Shown in pieces: positions 11,749 through 24,842 of a DNA stretch of 64,000 nucleotides (its first letter is position 1; every line of letters starts with the position of its first letter). The stretch comes from Hymenolepis diminuta (Eukaryota > Platyhelminthes > Cestoda > Cyclophyllidea > Hymenolepididae). Under the pieces are notes generated by a model, which was not told the DNA's origin, searched no databases, and was given only the letters and a program-made list of their open reading frames with translations. A program made the translations under genes and the position numbers. The stretch is from assembly GCA_900708905.1 (NCBI GenBank), contig CAADRB010000007.1:3691667-3755666 (forward strand), in the 5' to 3' direction.

Positions 11749-14700
11749 GAGACAAAAATCAAATGTCTCCAAAAATTGGAATGTTGTCTCTTATTATTAC
11801 CAGCAATGCAAAACTGTATCATTTCAAATAGTGGAAAGCAACTGTATTTGGTTCAGTAAACAATAAATGGAAAGAGATCAGGACGTATTGAGGGCAACTT
11901 CGAAGTGTCAAGGAGTTGTTTAAATTTTTGATTTCGGTTTTTACGGTATTTAACGAATAGATGATTTACTTTCCAGAATTCGAATTATATAATTGCAGTA
12001 AATGCTTGTCTCCAACGTTCAGTGATTACTGAAGGTTCATTTTAATTTATTGAAGCGGTAATTTAAATTTTAACCGGGCAATATTTATAAAATAAATATC
12101 CATGGCGCAAACATGGTCTCTGGCTGATAGCAAGCTTTAGCAAGATTAAATAAAATACCTGCTTTATTTTTAGCAAAGTGGGAAAAAATTGATAAATAGA
12201 TCGTTTTTAAAATATATTTATTTATTACAAATTGATCTGATTTTCACACACTCAGCCCTAAATATTGTTCAAATGGCAGTATGAAATGAATTTTTTTTAT
12301 ATTTTTCAAATATTGAAAGTAAAAATTTTGAAATTATAAAGATAAAATAGAAGTGTGCACAATGTGTTGAGCTAACTGACCAATGATTGAGACGGAAGAA
12401 ATTAAAACGGCTTTTTTTGATAAACATACCCTTTTCCCTTCGAAAAATGTTACATTTAGGTAATTAAGTTCAATATAAATTTGAGAATAGAAATTAAGGA
12501 GATTCATACTCAGCTTATGGGACAATTTTAAGGAAAAACTTACAGTAATAATAGTCTAAATATTTAAAGGGACTGTCAAAATTTCCTGATTATAGATAAA
12601 CGGTGGCCTTATATGTTAGTTTCAAATTAAAAAAATATAATTACTGAATTAATAAAAGGCAAATTCAAAAATGCCTCATTTTAATAAAGTGGAAACTTAA
12701 AATTGCTGGAAAAGAGCTAATTTTCAGATGATGAGGACATAAGTTATCGAATCAACGTCTACCCGAACTCACTGGAATCCTGGTTAAAATATTTAACCGT
12801 GAAAATTTAGCAACAAGCATTCTCTACAAGATTTGCTCAATAGATCTACTCTGAATATTAAGTGGGTGGAATAATGAAAAATATACATTTGATATAAATT
12901 TCAATATTTGTATTAGAAGTTTTCCCATTTAATTAAGTAAAGATGAAAAGTTTAGTCTTTGTCAGATTGATTTGCTCCCAGAAATACGCGGAATGTAAAA
13001 ATTTCAAGTTGTGAAATAAAATTACTATAACTCCCTTATTCTCCTTGCATAAATTTTATAATTACAATATCCTCTGAGGGCAAATATAAAAAAATAAGTT
13101 TATTTTTTAAAAACTTCCCTTAAAAATACTACTGAAAATAGACGTAGAGCATTCTTGAAGGAGGAGACAATAGAACGCCTTGATTACCTTTTGATATTTC
13201 CTGATACTTGATTTCCTTATAAGCTATATTTCTAATATGTTGTTCTGACGGTCATATATACGGAACTATTTTAGAGACGACAAGTATTTTCCATTTTTTG
13301 AATCGCAGAATTCGAAGGAAATGCAAGAAGGAAATTCAGTAAGTTCTGAAGATTACCTGTGCATTAAAATTCTTATTTTAAGTATGGTATACATTTAAAT
13401 ATGCTTAAGCTATTATTATATGACGATCTCATGCTTTTTAAAATAAAACTATGGCAACATTATTGACGTACAAATATTGATAAACCTTAATATCACAAAA
13501 CTATTCATTGGGAATCGGACCTTAAAACTTCAAAAGGGAATACAAAATTATAAGCTTGAAAGAAAAGAGAATATCAAAGTGGACTAAAGAATTTTATCCA
13601 ATTTATACTCTTACTATGGTGTTCCCATAAATGAATTAAGGAAATACTCATCTTTTTAAATTGAAAGGAAAACGAAGAAATGAATTACTGTGGTCAGGAA
13701 ATGCAATATCGATGTTGTATTGTGGACTTCCACGTTACAGTCATTCCAAGTCACGACATTATGAAATCAAACGTTCGAGATGTGATCAAACACATTTGGC
13801 CCCATTTGGACAGTGAAATTTAATGATTGGTTCAGTCTTCCCCGGTCAATCACAATCAGATGAAATCCAATCTCGTGAATGAATAGATTCTTTATCACAC
13901 CAATTAGTCCAGTCCGGTCTGGTAACTAAACTAGCCCTTTCGTATTAAACCTCTCCCATCTTTCTCTCTGGATTCCGAGCAACATACTATACCTCAGCAG
14001 CAGTGACTTAAAATTAAAACATAAAGCATTCTTAATACAGAAGAAATTAAATTTATTTATAAAGTTCACTAATACGTCGCATTTAACTTTTGTATTTATT
14101 TTATTTCATTTGCTATTTTTTGAAAACGTATAAAAAGTAACTTCAATTAATATTCAATCAAATTTTACCTTTTTAGGTATCCATCTTTACAATACTTACA
14201 AGGTAATGTTAAAATTGCTCAGGAAAAACTGTACAGAATATTTTCTATAGTCTCGGATAACCCAAAGTTTCCTTCACGGTGTTTTGGACACTGATCTCAA
14301 ATAAGGTATTAGACAATATTTAAATGAATCTGATTATTTAATTATTATCTGTGAAAAATTAAATTAATTTTACTTGCTTTCGTTACGCAGAATACCTGAG
14401 TTAGGTTATGCTGGAAGCAATTTGAACGTCTGAGAGATTCAAAGGTAGGTCAAGAAATCAAAAACTGTCAGATACCTGACAGATTTTCTTCACAGTATAG
14501 CAACCGGATTCTTTTTTTTATCATGATAAATTACTGATAGTACGATGCCATATAATTTCGTAAGCAATGCTCATTCTTATAAGCAAATTTACACTGAACG
14601 GGGTTGTCTCCTAACCTGCAGATTGTCTGCGCAAACGTATTTGAAGTGGTTTATATTATCAAATGGAAAAAAACGTTCAATATGCAATATAATTTCTAAA

Positions 14701-17030
14701 TTATTTACAATTAGAACACTTTTTTTGTTTAAATGAGAAGGATCTGCATCGAAAACTTGTGATTTTTAATATTGATATCTTTAATTGCTTTGAAAAGCGG
14801 ATTAATCTCGAAAATTTCCTCCTTTGTGCCCCTTACTTTTGAAAAATGTAGAAATTAATATTTTGCCCTTGCTAATAAATCTTTATTTATTTATTATACT
14901 GATTTTTAATTGGTGCAACATATGATTTCTTTACCACTGAAGTAATGTTATTTCTGCATCTTATGCAGAAAATTATATCGCAGTTACCTAAGGCACAGAA
15001 ACTTACGAATTTTAATCTTCGAACAAAATTTTTATAAGTAGTATATTAAATGAGTTCAATACTGTATGAAACGGCTAAGGAGCATATAGTTGTATCGTAT
15101 CTTTTCTTTAAAAAGAGATATGATAAGATTTAAATTTCATTATTTTAGTCTCAGATTCCTTGGTGAGACTATACTCTCCAAAATCGTAGCTCATTGGCTG
15201 ATTTATTGCACTGGTTAGAAATATCACTCTCATTAATTTTTATCCCTTTACATCGAAAAGAATTTTGATAAGGCTAGAGCGGTACACTTAACAAAGCGTA
15301 ATACACAATCATAGTAAATAATAGTTATATTTTATCGTTGTACTGAAATGACTATAATATTGTCGGAAAATGTTAATCAAATAGACTTGTTTCGTCCATC
15401 GTAAATAAGCCCGATTATGTCGTATTCTTCATCAGTTTTTAATACGTTTTTGAACGGCTATAATGCATTCTAATTCAGTACATAATTTATTAAATTATTA
15501 ATTTAGTTAAAAGCATTATTTTTTTGTGTACTCACAAAGCAATATATTTGATTCAGTGATTCCAATTTTTGTCGCACTGCTAAAGCATTCTGATTTGATT
15601 TCCATATGACCTTGTAGTAATTTATTGGATCCGTTTCTGAGCGAAGTAAAAGATCTTAACTGAAAATCATAAATTATACAAACGCAAAACTCAGTACTGA
15701 TAAGATTTTCCTTTTAAGTCAAATTTTTGAAATAAATGCTTGATTGTGCTCAATTTGCTCATTGACGCCAACTAAAAGATAAGTCGATTGATGTGTTGAA
15801 ATATTCAGGAAAATGTAGAAATTGTTTATTATTTTGAAAAAATTCTTGAGCCATAACTAGCAGTTCAAGATCATCCTAAAATAAAACCCGTTGCCACTGT
15901 TTCGTACATCAAACATTAATTTATTTTTTATAGTTCATGGCAGTTTGATGAAAATGAATTGATCTTTCAGGATAATATTGAATTTTGAATTTCTAAAGTG
16001 ATTTTACGCAGGATATTAATAAAATCTAGAACTTCTGCAAACAATATTTTAGCATCAGCGGGTAAAGCATATTGTTAACCAGAATTAGCATTATATTTGA
16101 TTTCCATGACAATTTTAGGTAAAACATTGATAGACTTAGGCAAAAATTTGAATATAATTTAAACTTAATAGTCTTGTTCCTAACTTAGAGCATTTTGAAG
16201 CAGCCAATCGGAAATAGGTGTATTTACTAAAACTTAAGTACATAATATGACCAGTCTCTCAATGTTAAAAGTAAAAAAATACCAATTTCAGTCTCTAAAA
16301 TTGTAAGTCCCTACAATCAAGGAAGACGGTGTAGCGTGAATCAGTCAGGTAACTATGAAAAGAAGGAATGTAAGTTGGTGTTCTTGAACTCTGGATGGAA
16401 TAGCTATTCTCAAAAAGATAGGTATTTTAAAAGGTAAGAAGGGTTTAAATGCCACATATCAAAATAACATCTTCAATTTCGACATCAGAAACAATACCAG
16501 TTACCTCAATATATGTATTGAAGGTGCAAAAGCGTGATTCATCCAAGGTGAGAAGTAGAAAATTGAAAATCCCGAATATCATAAATGAAATCTCCCTTTT
16601 ATTTAGTCAAATTGTTACTTTTCAGGTAAGGCTGTGATTCCACTGGTCCAGATAGTGTTCGACGGGTTGTCTCAATTAATAAACGAGCCATTTTTAATAC
16701 TTTACTCTTGGAAAGTCTTAAAGCATTACTAGATCTGTTTGTACTGATAAAAGACGCCTTTCTCTTTGTCATTTGTAACCTTTTAACTTAAAGTTATTGA
16801 GCAGTATATAAATCATCTATTTAAACTTTTAGCGGATTAATTTATTTTAATTCATTCAGTTTTAACCATCAATCGAAAAGAATAACAATTTGCCATTTAA
16901 ACCTACTGCGGTTTAATCTCGCGCCATATTTGTTATTTAAAATATCTAAAACGAAGGAAGCAAAAATAAAAGGGTTAAACTGATGCTTGTAAAGTGTGTT
17001 TAGTATTTTTTTCTATCATTAAATGGACAA
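11749..17030. other. Non-coding AT-rich stretch
   Basis: No gene could be supported on either strand. Short frames (12334-12525 minus, 14545-14736 plus, 16449-16637 plus) look like chance frames. Confidence 0.55.
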
Positions 17031-17049
17031 AATTGGACGATGATCATTC

Positions 17050-17562
17050 AAAACTTTTAGTGTTTTTTTTATTTAAACCAGCAACCGGGTATAATCCGCG
17101 GATGTAAAATGTAAATAAATGTTTTAAATTTTCTTAAAATTTCAACAAAATACTTGTGCATAATTAATCAAAATATTTAGTCGTATACTCACAGCTGTTT
17201 AATTTATAGTTTTAGGAGAAATTTCAGCGCAGCTCTACGAAAGAAAGAAAAATCGCCTTTTTCCCAGAGCGTCCAATTTCACCCTCTAAGACAGTTTTTA
17301 CTTGTATGAAAAATCAATTTGAATTTTTAAAGATAGGAGCAGAAATTACAAAATTTTGAATAAATCAAAGGGAAAACTTAAAAATTCATTTTTAATCGGT
17401 GTAAGTTGATATATAAAACTTAATTTTAAAAATATATGGAATTTTACAACTAAATATGAAATAATGACTGAAGTTAAATATCCTAGTACGCGACTTACTG
17501 GTATCGCTGAATCCCGAAATGTCAAGTTCAATACTGCAAGAAAGTGGAAGAAATTTCTTTTT
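17050..17562 (-). pseudogene. Decayed copy of the small secreted-peptide gene family
   Basis: This stretch aligns along its length with the intact peptide genes at 24.8 kb and 29.9 kb. The signal-exon equivalent is 17499-17562 (minus) and ends GATACCA before a good GTAAGT donor, as GCCA does in the others. The position of the start ATG reads AAA, so the start codon is lost. The exon 2 equivalent ends at 17193 before GTGAGT. Its last part reads CAEISPKTIN, then a stop, then TA, against CVEVSPEMLQLVA in the 29.9 kb copy. The FFRL core is scrambled by indels. The exon 3 equivalent near 17050-17085 has lost its acceptor and is hardly recognisable. The promoter module upstream is still well preserved. 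It is best read as an old duplicate that no longer encodes the peptide. Confidence 0.7.
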
Positions 17563-17632
17563 AATTGAGTTAAAAAAGAAAGGAGAACGAAAACGGAATA
17601 TTGAAAAGTTATATGGACAATACAGCGATCAC

Positions 17633-17691
17633 TTTTTATATATGTTACGCACGAAAACTCATTGGCCTTTTACGTAGCCAATTCAGCCAAT
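17633..17691 (-). promoter_or_regulatory. Promoter module of the decayed peptide gene copy
   Basis: Read on the minus strand, the order is: two inverted CCAAT boxes (forward CCAAT at 17687-17691 and 17678-17682), then GGCCAATGAG (CCAAT on the minus strand, forward ATTGG at 17661-17665), 7 nt, GCGT, then a TATATAAAAA box (17633-17644) about 75 nt before the signal-exon position. The same GGCCAATGAG-N7-GCGT string occurs in the two other copies. Confidence 0.65.
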
Positions 17692-17699
17692 AATGTTTT

Positions 17700-18700
17700 G
17701 CATCAAGCCCACTTGAACAGGTCAACTGAGGTCAACTCTAAATATCCAAGACGTGATTTGATATGAAAGTAAACACTTCACATAAATTTAAAATGTACTT
17801 TTCCGATTTCATTTAGAAAGTAAAATCAACCAGATTGGTATTTTAATGACCCGATTTGTCACCAGAAATGTTTAAGTTCATGGGCGAACTTTAAATTTGG
17901 GTGGAAAACGAGAAGGATATATTGATTCTTCATATTCAATATTCATCGATAATCACTATTACCATTTCACTTTTAAATATATGCATAAAAACTATCATTA
18001 AAATACTATATGCTGCATATAAATTAAATCTAACTTCCGATTATAAATGTTGAACTGGAATTGTTAACTGCAAAAATATTCTAAATATGAGATAATTTCG
18101 TAGAAAATTCGCCTTCACATCCTTACTACTGGAATAGATTTAGAAACCTTAAAACTTTGTCTATTTTTCAAAAAAATATAGCATAGTATTACAAATTTTT
18201 CTTTGTAGAAAATTTGTTTTGGAGGTCGAATTAAAGTTTCTCCACTCAGATTCTTTAATTATTTAAAAAGAATTACACTGTTATTTCGCATTTTTTAATT
18301 GTAAATTAAAAAATTCGTTTTTGCATTTATTTTTTTTAATTTTTGATGGTGAAGAAAGGAGTTCTGTGCTCTGATAATATTTTTATTTAAAAGTTAAAAA
18401 GTTTTACTTATTCGGCTATTCCCACAATGACTTTTACCCAACATTAAGAACGGCATGACCAAAAACTCAGCTTAACTTACTGGTCGAAAAAATTCAAACA
18501 AAAAATGCAATTACAATTATATTATCCATAATTCGTGACGAATAACTAAAAAAATCCTGACCGATGGAGCTATTGTTGCCTTTAGTGACCCGTAACCGCA
18601 ATTTCAAGGATAAAAACATTTCTCAAACAGATTTGCCATGATCGTAATTAAAAATGGTTATAATTCTCCCTGTGTTTTTGACTGTAGGGCTCCGACTAAT
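17700..18700. other. Non-coding AT-rich stretch
   Basis: I see nothing supportable between the peptide-gene relic and the first recognisable LINE motif. The right end (about 18540-18700) is a little GC-richer and may be an unreadable upstream part of the LINE. Confidence 0.45.
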
Positions 18701-18765
18701 TGCTTTCCTCGATTTCTGTATAAGAAGACCTTTTATAGACAATTTGATTAATTGTTGAAATTTCC

Positions 18766-20370
18766 TAAACCCAACGGGATATTGTCATCATCAAGGGTGA
18801 TATTAGCTGTCGCCTCGGTTTCGATGCTCATATTAATTTTACAGATATGACAAGACGCTTCATAGACTTTATGAAGACTAAAGAAATTTGACTACGCTTT
18901 TGGGGAAAAAAATCAAATTTAAGCTGTATATTTCTTTTACTCAGAGAAGGGATCGATGTGTTACACTAACTTTGTACCTGACCACAAGAAGAAGCATTTA
19001 CTGACATAAGAGCATCCGGAGAAACCGATAAAAATCCTGACCACTCTCCAGTTTACAGCCATATTCCTATGTGAAGATGTTGCTGTAAAAGAGCAGTCGA
19101 AAGTCTGGCATTATTAAATAAACCACTTTTACTTCAAAACAATCCTATATTAAAGCTACCTGATATAGAGACATCAGAGAACATAATGCAGAGAAATGGT
19201 GAATGCTATTCCAAAAAGCTATTCATAAAACCCTAAAAACAATAGGAAACTAAACTTATGGAAAAAGACCAAATGATATTCAAGAAATAAATTACAGGAA
19301 CGGAAGGGTTTGTTTAAAACGAGGCACTGCAACTGAGCCTCTACATATTAAGCAGCTTACAAAAGTGTAGAAACGAAATTAATTTGCTTATCTTAAAAGT
19401 GTATAGAAAACACTTAGAGACTAAAGCGGAAAAATTTCCCAAACTGATAGCTACAAATGTACACAGTAGAGTATCTGTCATGCTAGACGGATATTTTGAG
19501 TTTTCAGTCGTACTTGGAAAACTTCACGTGTAGTAAGTTCGCCAGTGACCCCAGTTCTCTTGGTAGACACTACATATATTCAAATTTTGGAGTTAGCTAA
19601 AACTAGAGTAGCCTAAACGGCGATTGAAAAAATCTAAAAATTCTTGACTGAATGGTTTGTGATCAGAATTACTCAAGTGGAGTGGAATTTGATTGGGTGA
19701 ATTTTCACTAAAACAGTTTAATGATTTTTAGCAGGGCAAATACATACTACCTCGATCCTGAATGGATGCTGAAATAATCAGTGTTTACAAGGGTAAAATA
19801 ATAAAAGTAGGAAAACCGTAAAATTATCTTCTTTTTAGATACAATTGAGAAATGTTGTGAATCAATGATCCGTGAAAGGCTGAATTTGAGGGCGCAAATC
19901 CAACGCCCAACACGGATTTCATGGTGGAAGATCTGCTGAATAGATGATTCTTTCTGTAAAGCGAATAATTCAAGTAGCCATCAATCGTCTGTCCAAAACA
20001 GTTCTAATTGTTGTTGACTAAAGAAAAGCTTTTATTCTCATTCTACTTGTGCAATACTTTTAAGGCCGCGTGTTGTAGAATACAGTCAACCGCTTTAGAA
20101 ATTTCTTAAATATACCAAAAGGTCTTGAATAATAAAGATGCTATGAGAATCCAAAGGGAGTCCCAAATTCTTCAACATTATTTTTCAGTTGATAATAAAT
20201 GAAATATGTGCAACCTATAAGGATTTAAATGGCCATTTGAGCATTTTGAAATTTTGGATGATTTATTCCTTATGTCTAATCAATTGGGCAAGCTGAGAGC
20301 CTATTTTAAAGGCTTAAAAACAAATATGCGATGGATAGGATACAACAGCACGGATATCAGTTATGCAGAT
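18766..20370 (+). mobile_element. Decayed non-LTR retrotransposon (LINE) with endonuclease and RT motifs
   Basis: Three separate islands carry LINE ORF2 motifs in the expected order on the plus strand. (1) At 18769-18888, DIVIIKGDISCRLG corresponds to the apurinic-type endonuclease motif (GDFNxRxG) and is followed by a TRRFIDFMKTKEI segment. (2) At about 19033-19070, NPDHSPV corresponds to the endonuclease's terminal SDHxPV motif. (3) At 19908-20040, QHGFHGGRSAE resembles the RT QxGFRxGRS motif and is followed by TVLIVVD, a stop, then RKAF, corresponding to the FxDxxKAFD catalytic block. A YAD at 20361-20369 sits where the RT YADD box belongs. Stops and frameshifts interrupt every island, so the element is dead. 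The clade is not resolved; an RTE- or CR1-like type is possible. Sequence as far as about 21480 keeps higher complexity and may be its 3' part. Confidence 0.75.
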
Positions 20371-23300
20371 CTCGATCAATCATCTCTCCATATAAATCAT
20401 CAAAGGATCAACTGAGTGAGATTGCTTACTACTATGACTAACTTGTGAATGATAAAGGCCCTACCGACGATGCTGTAAAGCTAAATACCACTAAGATCAA
20501 ATGATAACTAGTGAACCCTAGATCATTTGTAGGTTTAAAAAATGCTATCAATTAAAACTTGATTCATCAAACCAGTTCTTCTATACGGTTTATCTACAGT
20601 AGATGATAATAAAATAAAGGTTTTCAGGACGCTACTTGAAGATTTACAACAGGAAACCAATTAAAAATCCTCTTTGCATAAAACTCTGCAGCAATAAAAA
20701 CAAATACGAAGACTAACTCTATGACAGCTTGGATGAGATATTAGTTAAAATTCTACTAAAATTCAAATTACTATAGGTCATTTCCTCTGAATCTGTACGC
20801 ACATAGATTTCGATAGGGTAACTTCAGGCAAAGGAAGGAGTTTGTCTGGAAGGTAGAAAAGTTTTGACGATGAAGCCGACAAAGAACTATATTCCTTGCA
20901 TAATTGAACATCGAACACAGGTGAAGGGGGTGTATTAAGGAGGAACTATATGCTCAAATTCTTGGTATCATTGACTCTTTGCAAATTTAGATAAGATGAT
21001 AAGTCACTAACGAATATATCACAGAAACCCAAAGATAACATACTATCTTGGAGACTCCTTCACCCAATAGCTAGATACTACAAAATTCTTTAAAGGAGGA
21101 CGACTGCAAAATTATGTGAAAGCGTATCAAAGATTTTCCTAACGAAAATGAAAGAAAATGAAAATAATGAAAAATTTATTAAACTTATCAAAATTTTAAT
21201 TGATTGATTCACAAAATCCACATCTTAAATGACGAGAACTTTTGTTTAATACTATCTGTATCGATTTCAGCGAAGTATGACTAAATTTAAATCATTAAAT
21301 GCTACCGCCTTCAGTTATTGTTTTCACCCAAGACGACGAAAAACTCGTTAAGGGATGCGACAAACAAGTACAAAATTGTAGTTGATGGGAAAGCTCGAAA
21401 AATAGAATCAGTTATTGAGGTCAGGACATCAAGGGTTTTACGTTATTAGGAAAGCATCTAGTTAAGTATTCGTTAATAAAAAGTAACATTTTATAAATAG
21501 CCAATCAAATTCATGAGTGAGATTACGTCCCTGATATTCAAAGTTTGATGACCGGTGGATTCAGTTTTATGGCTGTTCACGTCAACTCAATTTATTTGTA
21601 TTTATTTAGATAGTTAAATAAGACAAGTAATTATACCTTTTAAACTGTACAGTTTAAATGCAATTTAGTAGAGGTGGATTGTTACTCTTATTATATTTAG
21701 CCGATGTAATACAAATCAAATTTGACATTTTTAATTGGGAAAAGTAAATGAAATCGTTTAACAGAAACTTAAACAAACGATAAGGGAGAAAGGATTGAAG
21801 GCAAGGCATTGAAAATTCTTACTTTACCTAATTTTTGAGTGCAGACACTCGTATCTAAATTCAAGTTCCGAAATTCAATCTGCGAGTCCAATTACTAATT
21901 GATCATTTTTCTATCATGATGGTGGGTTCAACACTTTAATTCAATTTATTCAGTGGATAAGAAGACAAAATCATTTTTCGTTATGTGAAGCAGCTTACAC
22001 AATTTAAACACTGACGAGCTGGGAAAGTCAAAAAATTTCCTCCTCAGAGTTTGATATTTCATGACACCAATATTCTCAGCTTGTTGACTGGTTTGTTCAG
22101 ATCGAGTTTACCTTTATTTTTAAAAATGGGCATATGAGACAGACGACGATATATTTAGCATTACTCAAGGTAAACTGTAATAAATGTAGTAAAATTTTTC
22201 ATCATTTTTATTAATATCGACAGCTATTAACACTCGTTGTTGCTAGTCAGCAGCAAAGTAATTGTTAAAAATAACACAAATAGCAAATAATTTATTGGCA
22301 GAAGATATAATCGGTGCAACTTTCATCGGAATATCTTGGTGTATATATATGTTTTATTTAAAAAGAGAAAAAAAGCTTTATTTACAGAAAATCGCTTCTA
22401 AAAACTTAGAAAGTACTTGTGATAGCCACATATAAATTAGTTTTATTTGTCTGCTTATGGTTGTTAGAAGAAACAACAAAGCGGCTTGATTAACCTTTTA
22501 CTCGAACTAGCTGACAGACAGATATCCACGGACTGAATCTGGTGAACTGAGCTTAAAATATTATGAAGTTTCATGACAAATTACATAACGCAAGACAACC
22601 CACTGCTTTTTGATTTTGTTTAAATTAATATTTTTGTCGTCTTGACAATGTTAAATATTCCTAGTTCGATTCCGGGTTTCACTGATTATTGGACATTTTT
22701 TGCACTTTTTAACAGAGTCAAGGTTAATACTAATATTATAATTGTAAGGTCCTACAATACAGTGCATAATTTAGTTGTCATTGTATTAAATTTCATTGGT
22801 GTTGTTTAAAATCATCAAGTATTAAAAATTATTTCATATCTTTCATTTCATATTCCTTTGCATCTTGCATATTTTTCATCTAAACATTTTTTCACATATT
22901 AAATATGTATGCTTTAGCAACTTTAATAAAATCTTTTGTCAATTTTATGAATTCCGGTGCTGTGATCAGTGCTCTAAATGTTAATGCGCTGAAGAAATTT
23001 ATTTCTATGTTCATTAACTTCAGAAAAAAAAATATAATCAGCATATTCATTTTCATAATTGTATTGAAAGGCACTTTTAAATAATTAGAATTTGATTAAA
23101 ATCGCTAAATATAACACCATAACTCTCCCCTCCTTCATCGCGGAAAGTACCTAAACAAAGCAGTCCAATGAGGATTAGTTAAAAGGGTTTGAGTAAAATT
23201 GTAGATTTAAATTAATCGAATTAAATACGCATATGATCTTAATATTCATGCTACTCACTTATTACATCTTGGATATTGTCACAATTTTTGAATACTGAAA

Positions 23301-24720
23301 CTTGTCACGTGTTTTTCCAATTAATCGTGAACAAGGAAAAGTTTACTAATTGAAGTATTTGGATATCTAAGGTAGTCACCTTATTCAAAAATATTTTTTC
23401 TTCTAAAATCAATTCTTATATTTGATAAATGCTGCATAATTCACGGCTAACCAGGTAATTCTTGAACCTCAATATTTTTCATATTTAAAAAGAACTTTGA
23501 GTAACAGAAAAGATTAATTTCCTTCAACATTCTAATAAACGGTATGCAAATATAAATCGTTTCCTTTTGTACAATAGTAACTGCTCAGTAAACTTATTAT
23601 TTTAATTTGTTTATGGTCACGAAAATGCATAAGATCTAAAGTCATTGATGTACTGTAAAATTTCGTTCAACCGTGTTCAATAATCGCTGTTGAACTTGAA
23701 GTGTTATTTGAGTACCTGTTGACGGGTGAGTTAAAAATTCTTAACTTTCACCAAATAACTGGATTGAATGAAGATAGTAAAATATCTTCAATTTTAATGT
23801 TAACAGTAAGAAGGAAATTGTTCACGCATAGCAATATTACTTATGAAAGAGTGGGAAATTTTTCTTTCACAGAATTCATGATATCATGCTTTTTCAGATA
23901 AAAATATGCTACTGATTCAGTCGTGCTGATTTTCAAAGGTTTTTTCAAGGAGACTCACATAGAATTTCATGTCAACTTGGTTTTATTTGTGGCGTTGTAT
24001 CCACTCATGTTTTAATTATGCATAAAACGTCTGAAAGTTATCCGACAAAAGCCCTTGTTGACTATTACGCCTTCAAAGTAGTGATTTTGACAATGTTGCT
24101 AAAGAATTGCTATCTTTTTTGCAAATATTTGCTCAAAATGGCAGCTTTCCATTACTTTACACGAGTAAATTTGAGATGAAGAATTTAATTTCTAGTGACA
24201 GAATCCGATTTTTGGGTATTTTAGACGAGAATGACAGAGCAGATTAATTTCTTTACTAAATGACACATTTTTGTGATTTTTTATCAAATTTAAAATTTAT
24301 TTACAGATATTTATATGGACTTTTACACGTTCAGATTTATATACAAATTGCTCAGATGGAAACTTTGTAAGTTGAATGGTCATTATCATTGGTCAAAGAT
24401 AGATTTTTAAATTTTACTTTATTTAAAAATACTCCATAATATACAATTATGTTATCGTTACAAGTGTTTTCTTATTGGACTACTAACTATTCTTCACTGA
24501 CTAGAAAATTAATTAGCTTCAAGTATTTATTTCTATACTTCAGCAAAAAAGTGATAAAAAGTGGATCTCTTTTAAGAACAGCTGAGAATAATTTTCGTCT
24601 AACCGAGTAAAATGCTGTAAACATAAGCACTAGGAGGTTTAAAATAAATTTCAATCTCTGTTTTAATAATGTATTATTCACTTCAATTTAAAGTAAATTT
24701 GGTTACCAGATGCTGTCGAA
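20371..24720. other. Possible LINE 3' remainder, then non-coding AT-rich DNA
   Basis: The part to about 21480 has mixed composition without long AT runs and may be the eroded C-terminal region of the LINE, but no motif was recognised. From 21480 to 24720 I see no gene. The small frames at 22892-23074 (-), 23701-23901 (+) and 24487-24681 (-) have no supporting context. Confidence 0.4.
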
Positions 24721-24730
24721 AGGAATTCTA

Positions 24731-24797
24731 ATTGGTCCTTTGAGCAACCCAAACGGCCAATGAGATTTTATGCGTTCATCTTTAACAACTTATAAAA
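24731..24797 (+). promoter_or_regulatory. CCAAT/TATA promoter of the intact peptide gene
   Basis: An inverted CCAAT box (ATTGG, 24731-24735) and a direct one within GGCCAATGAG (CCAAT at 24757-24761) are followed after exactly 7 nt by GCGT. A TATAAAA box is at 24791-24797, 46 nt before the ATG. Transcription would be expected to start at about 24820-24827. CCAAT boxes are usual NF-Y sites; the factor here is inference. The GGCCAATGAG-N7-GCGT string is shared with both paralogous copies. Confidence 0.75.
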
Positions 24798-24842
24798 ACC
24801 CCACTACCTTGCCCTTTGCATCATCTTCTTTATCGTGAAAAT

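Noticed and set aside
12334..12525. Minus-strand stretch reading K-x-R-F-N-F-F-R-L (about 12385-12410), similar to the FFRL core of the peptide family
   Set aside because: Only about a dozen bases match well. There is no signal-peptide exon, CCAAT/TATA module or cysteine exon at the expected distances, so it is more likely chance.
15180..15240. Inverted GCCAATGAG on the minus strand followed by a short ATG frame
   Set aside because: The following bases lack GCGT and the frame stops after ten codons without a signal peptide or donor site.
22640..22690. AGTTCGATTCCGGGT, resembling a tRNA B box
   Set aside because: No A box or cloverleaf could be built from the AT-rich sequence before it.
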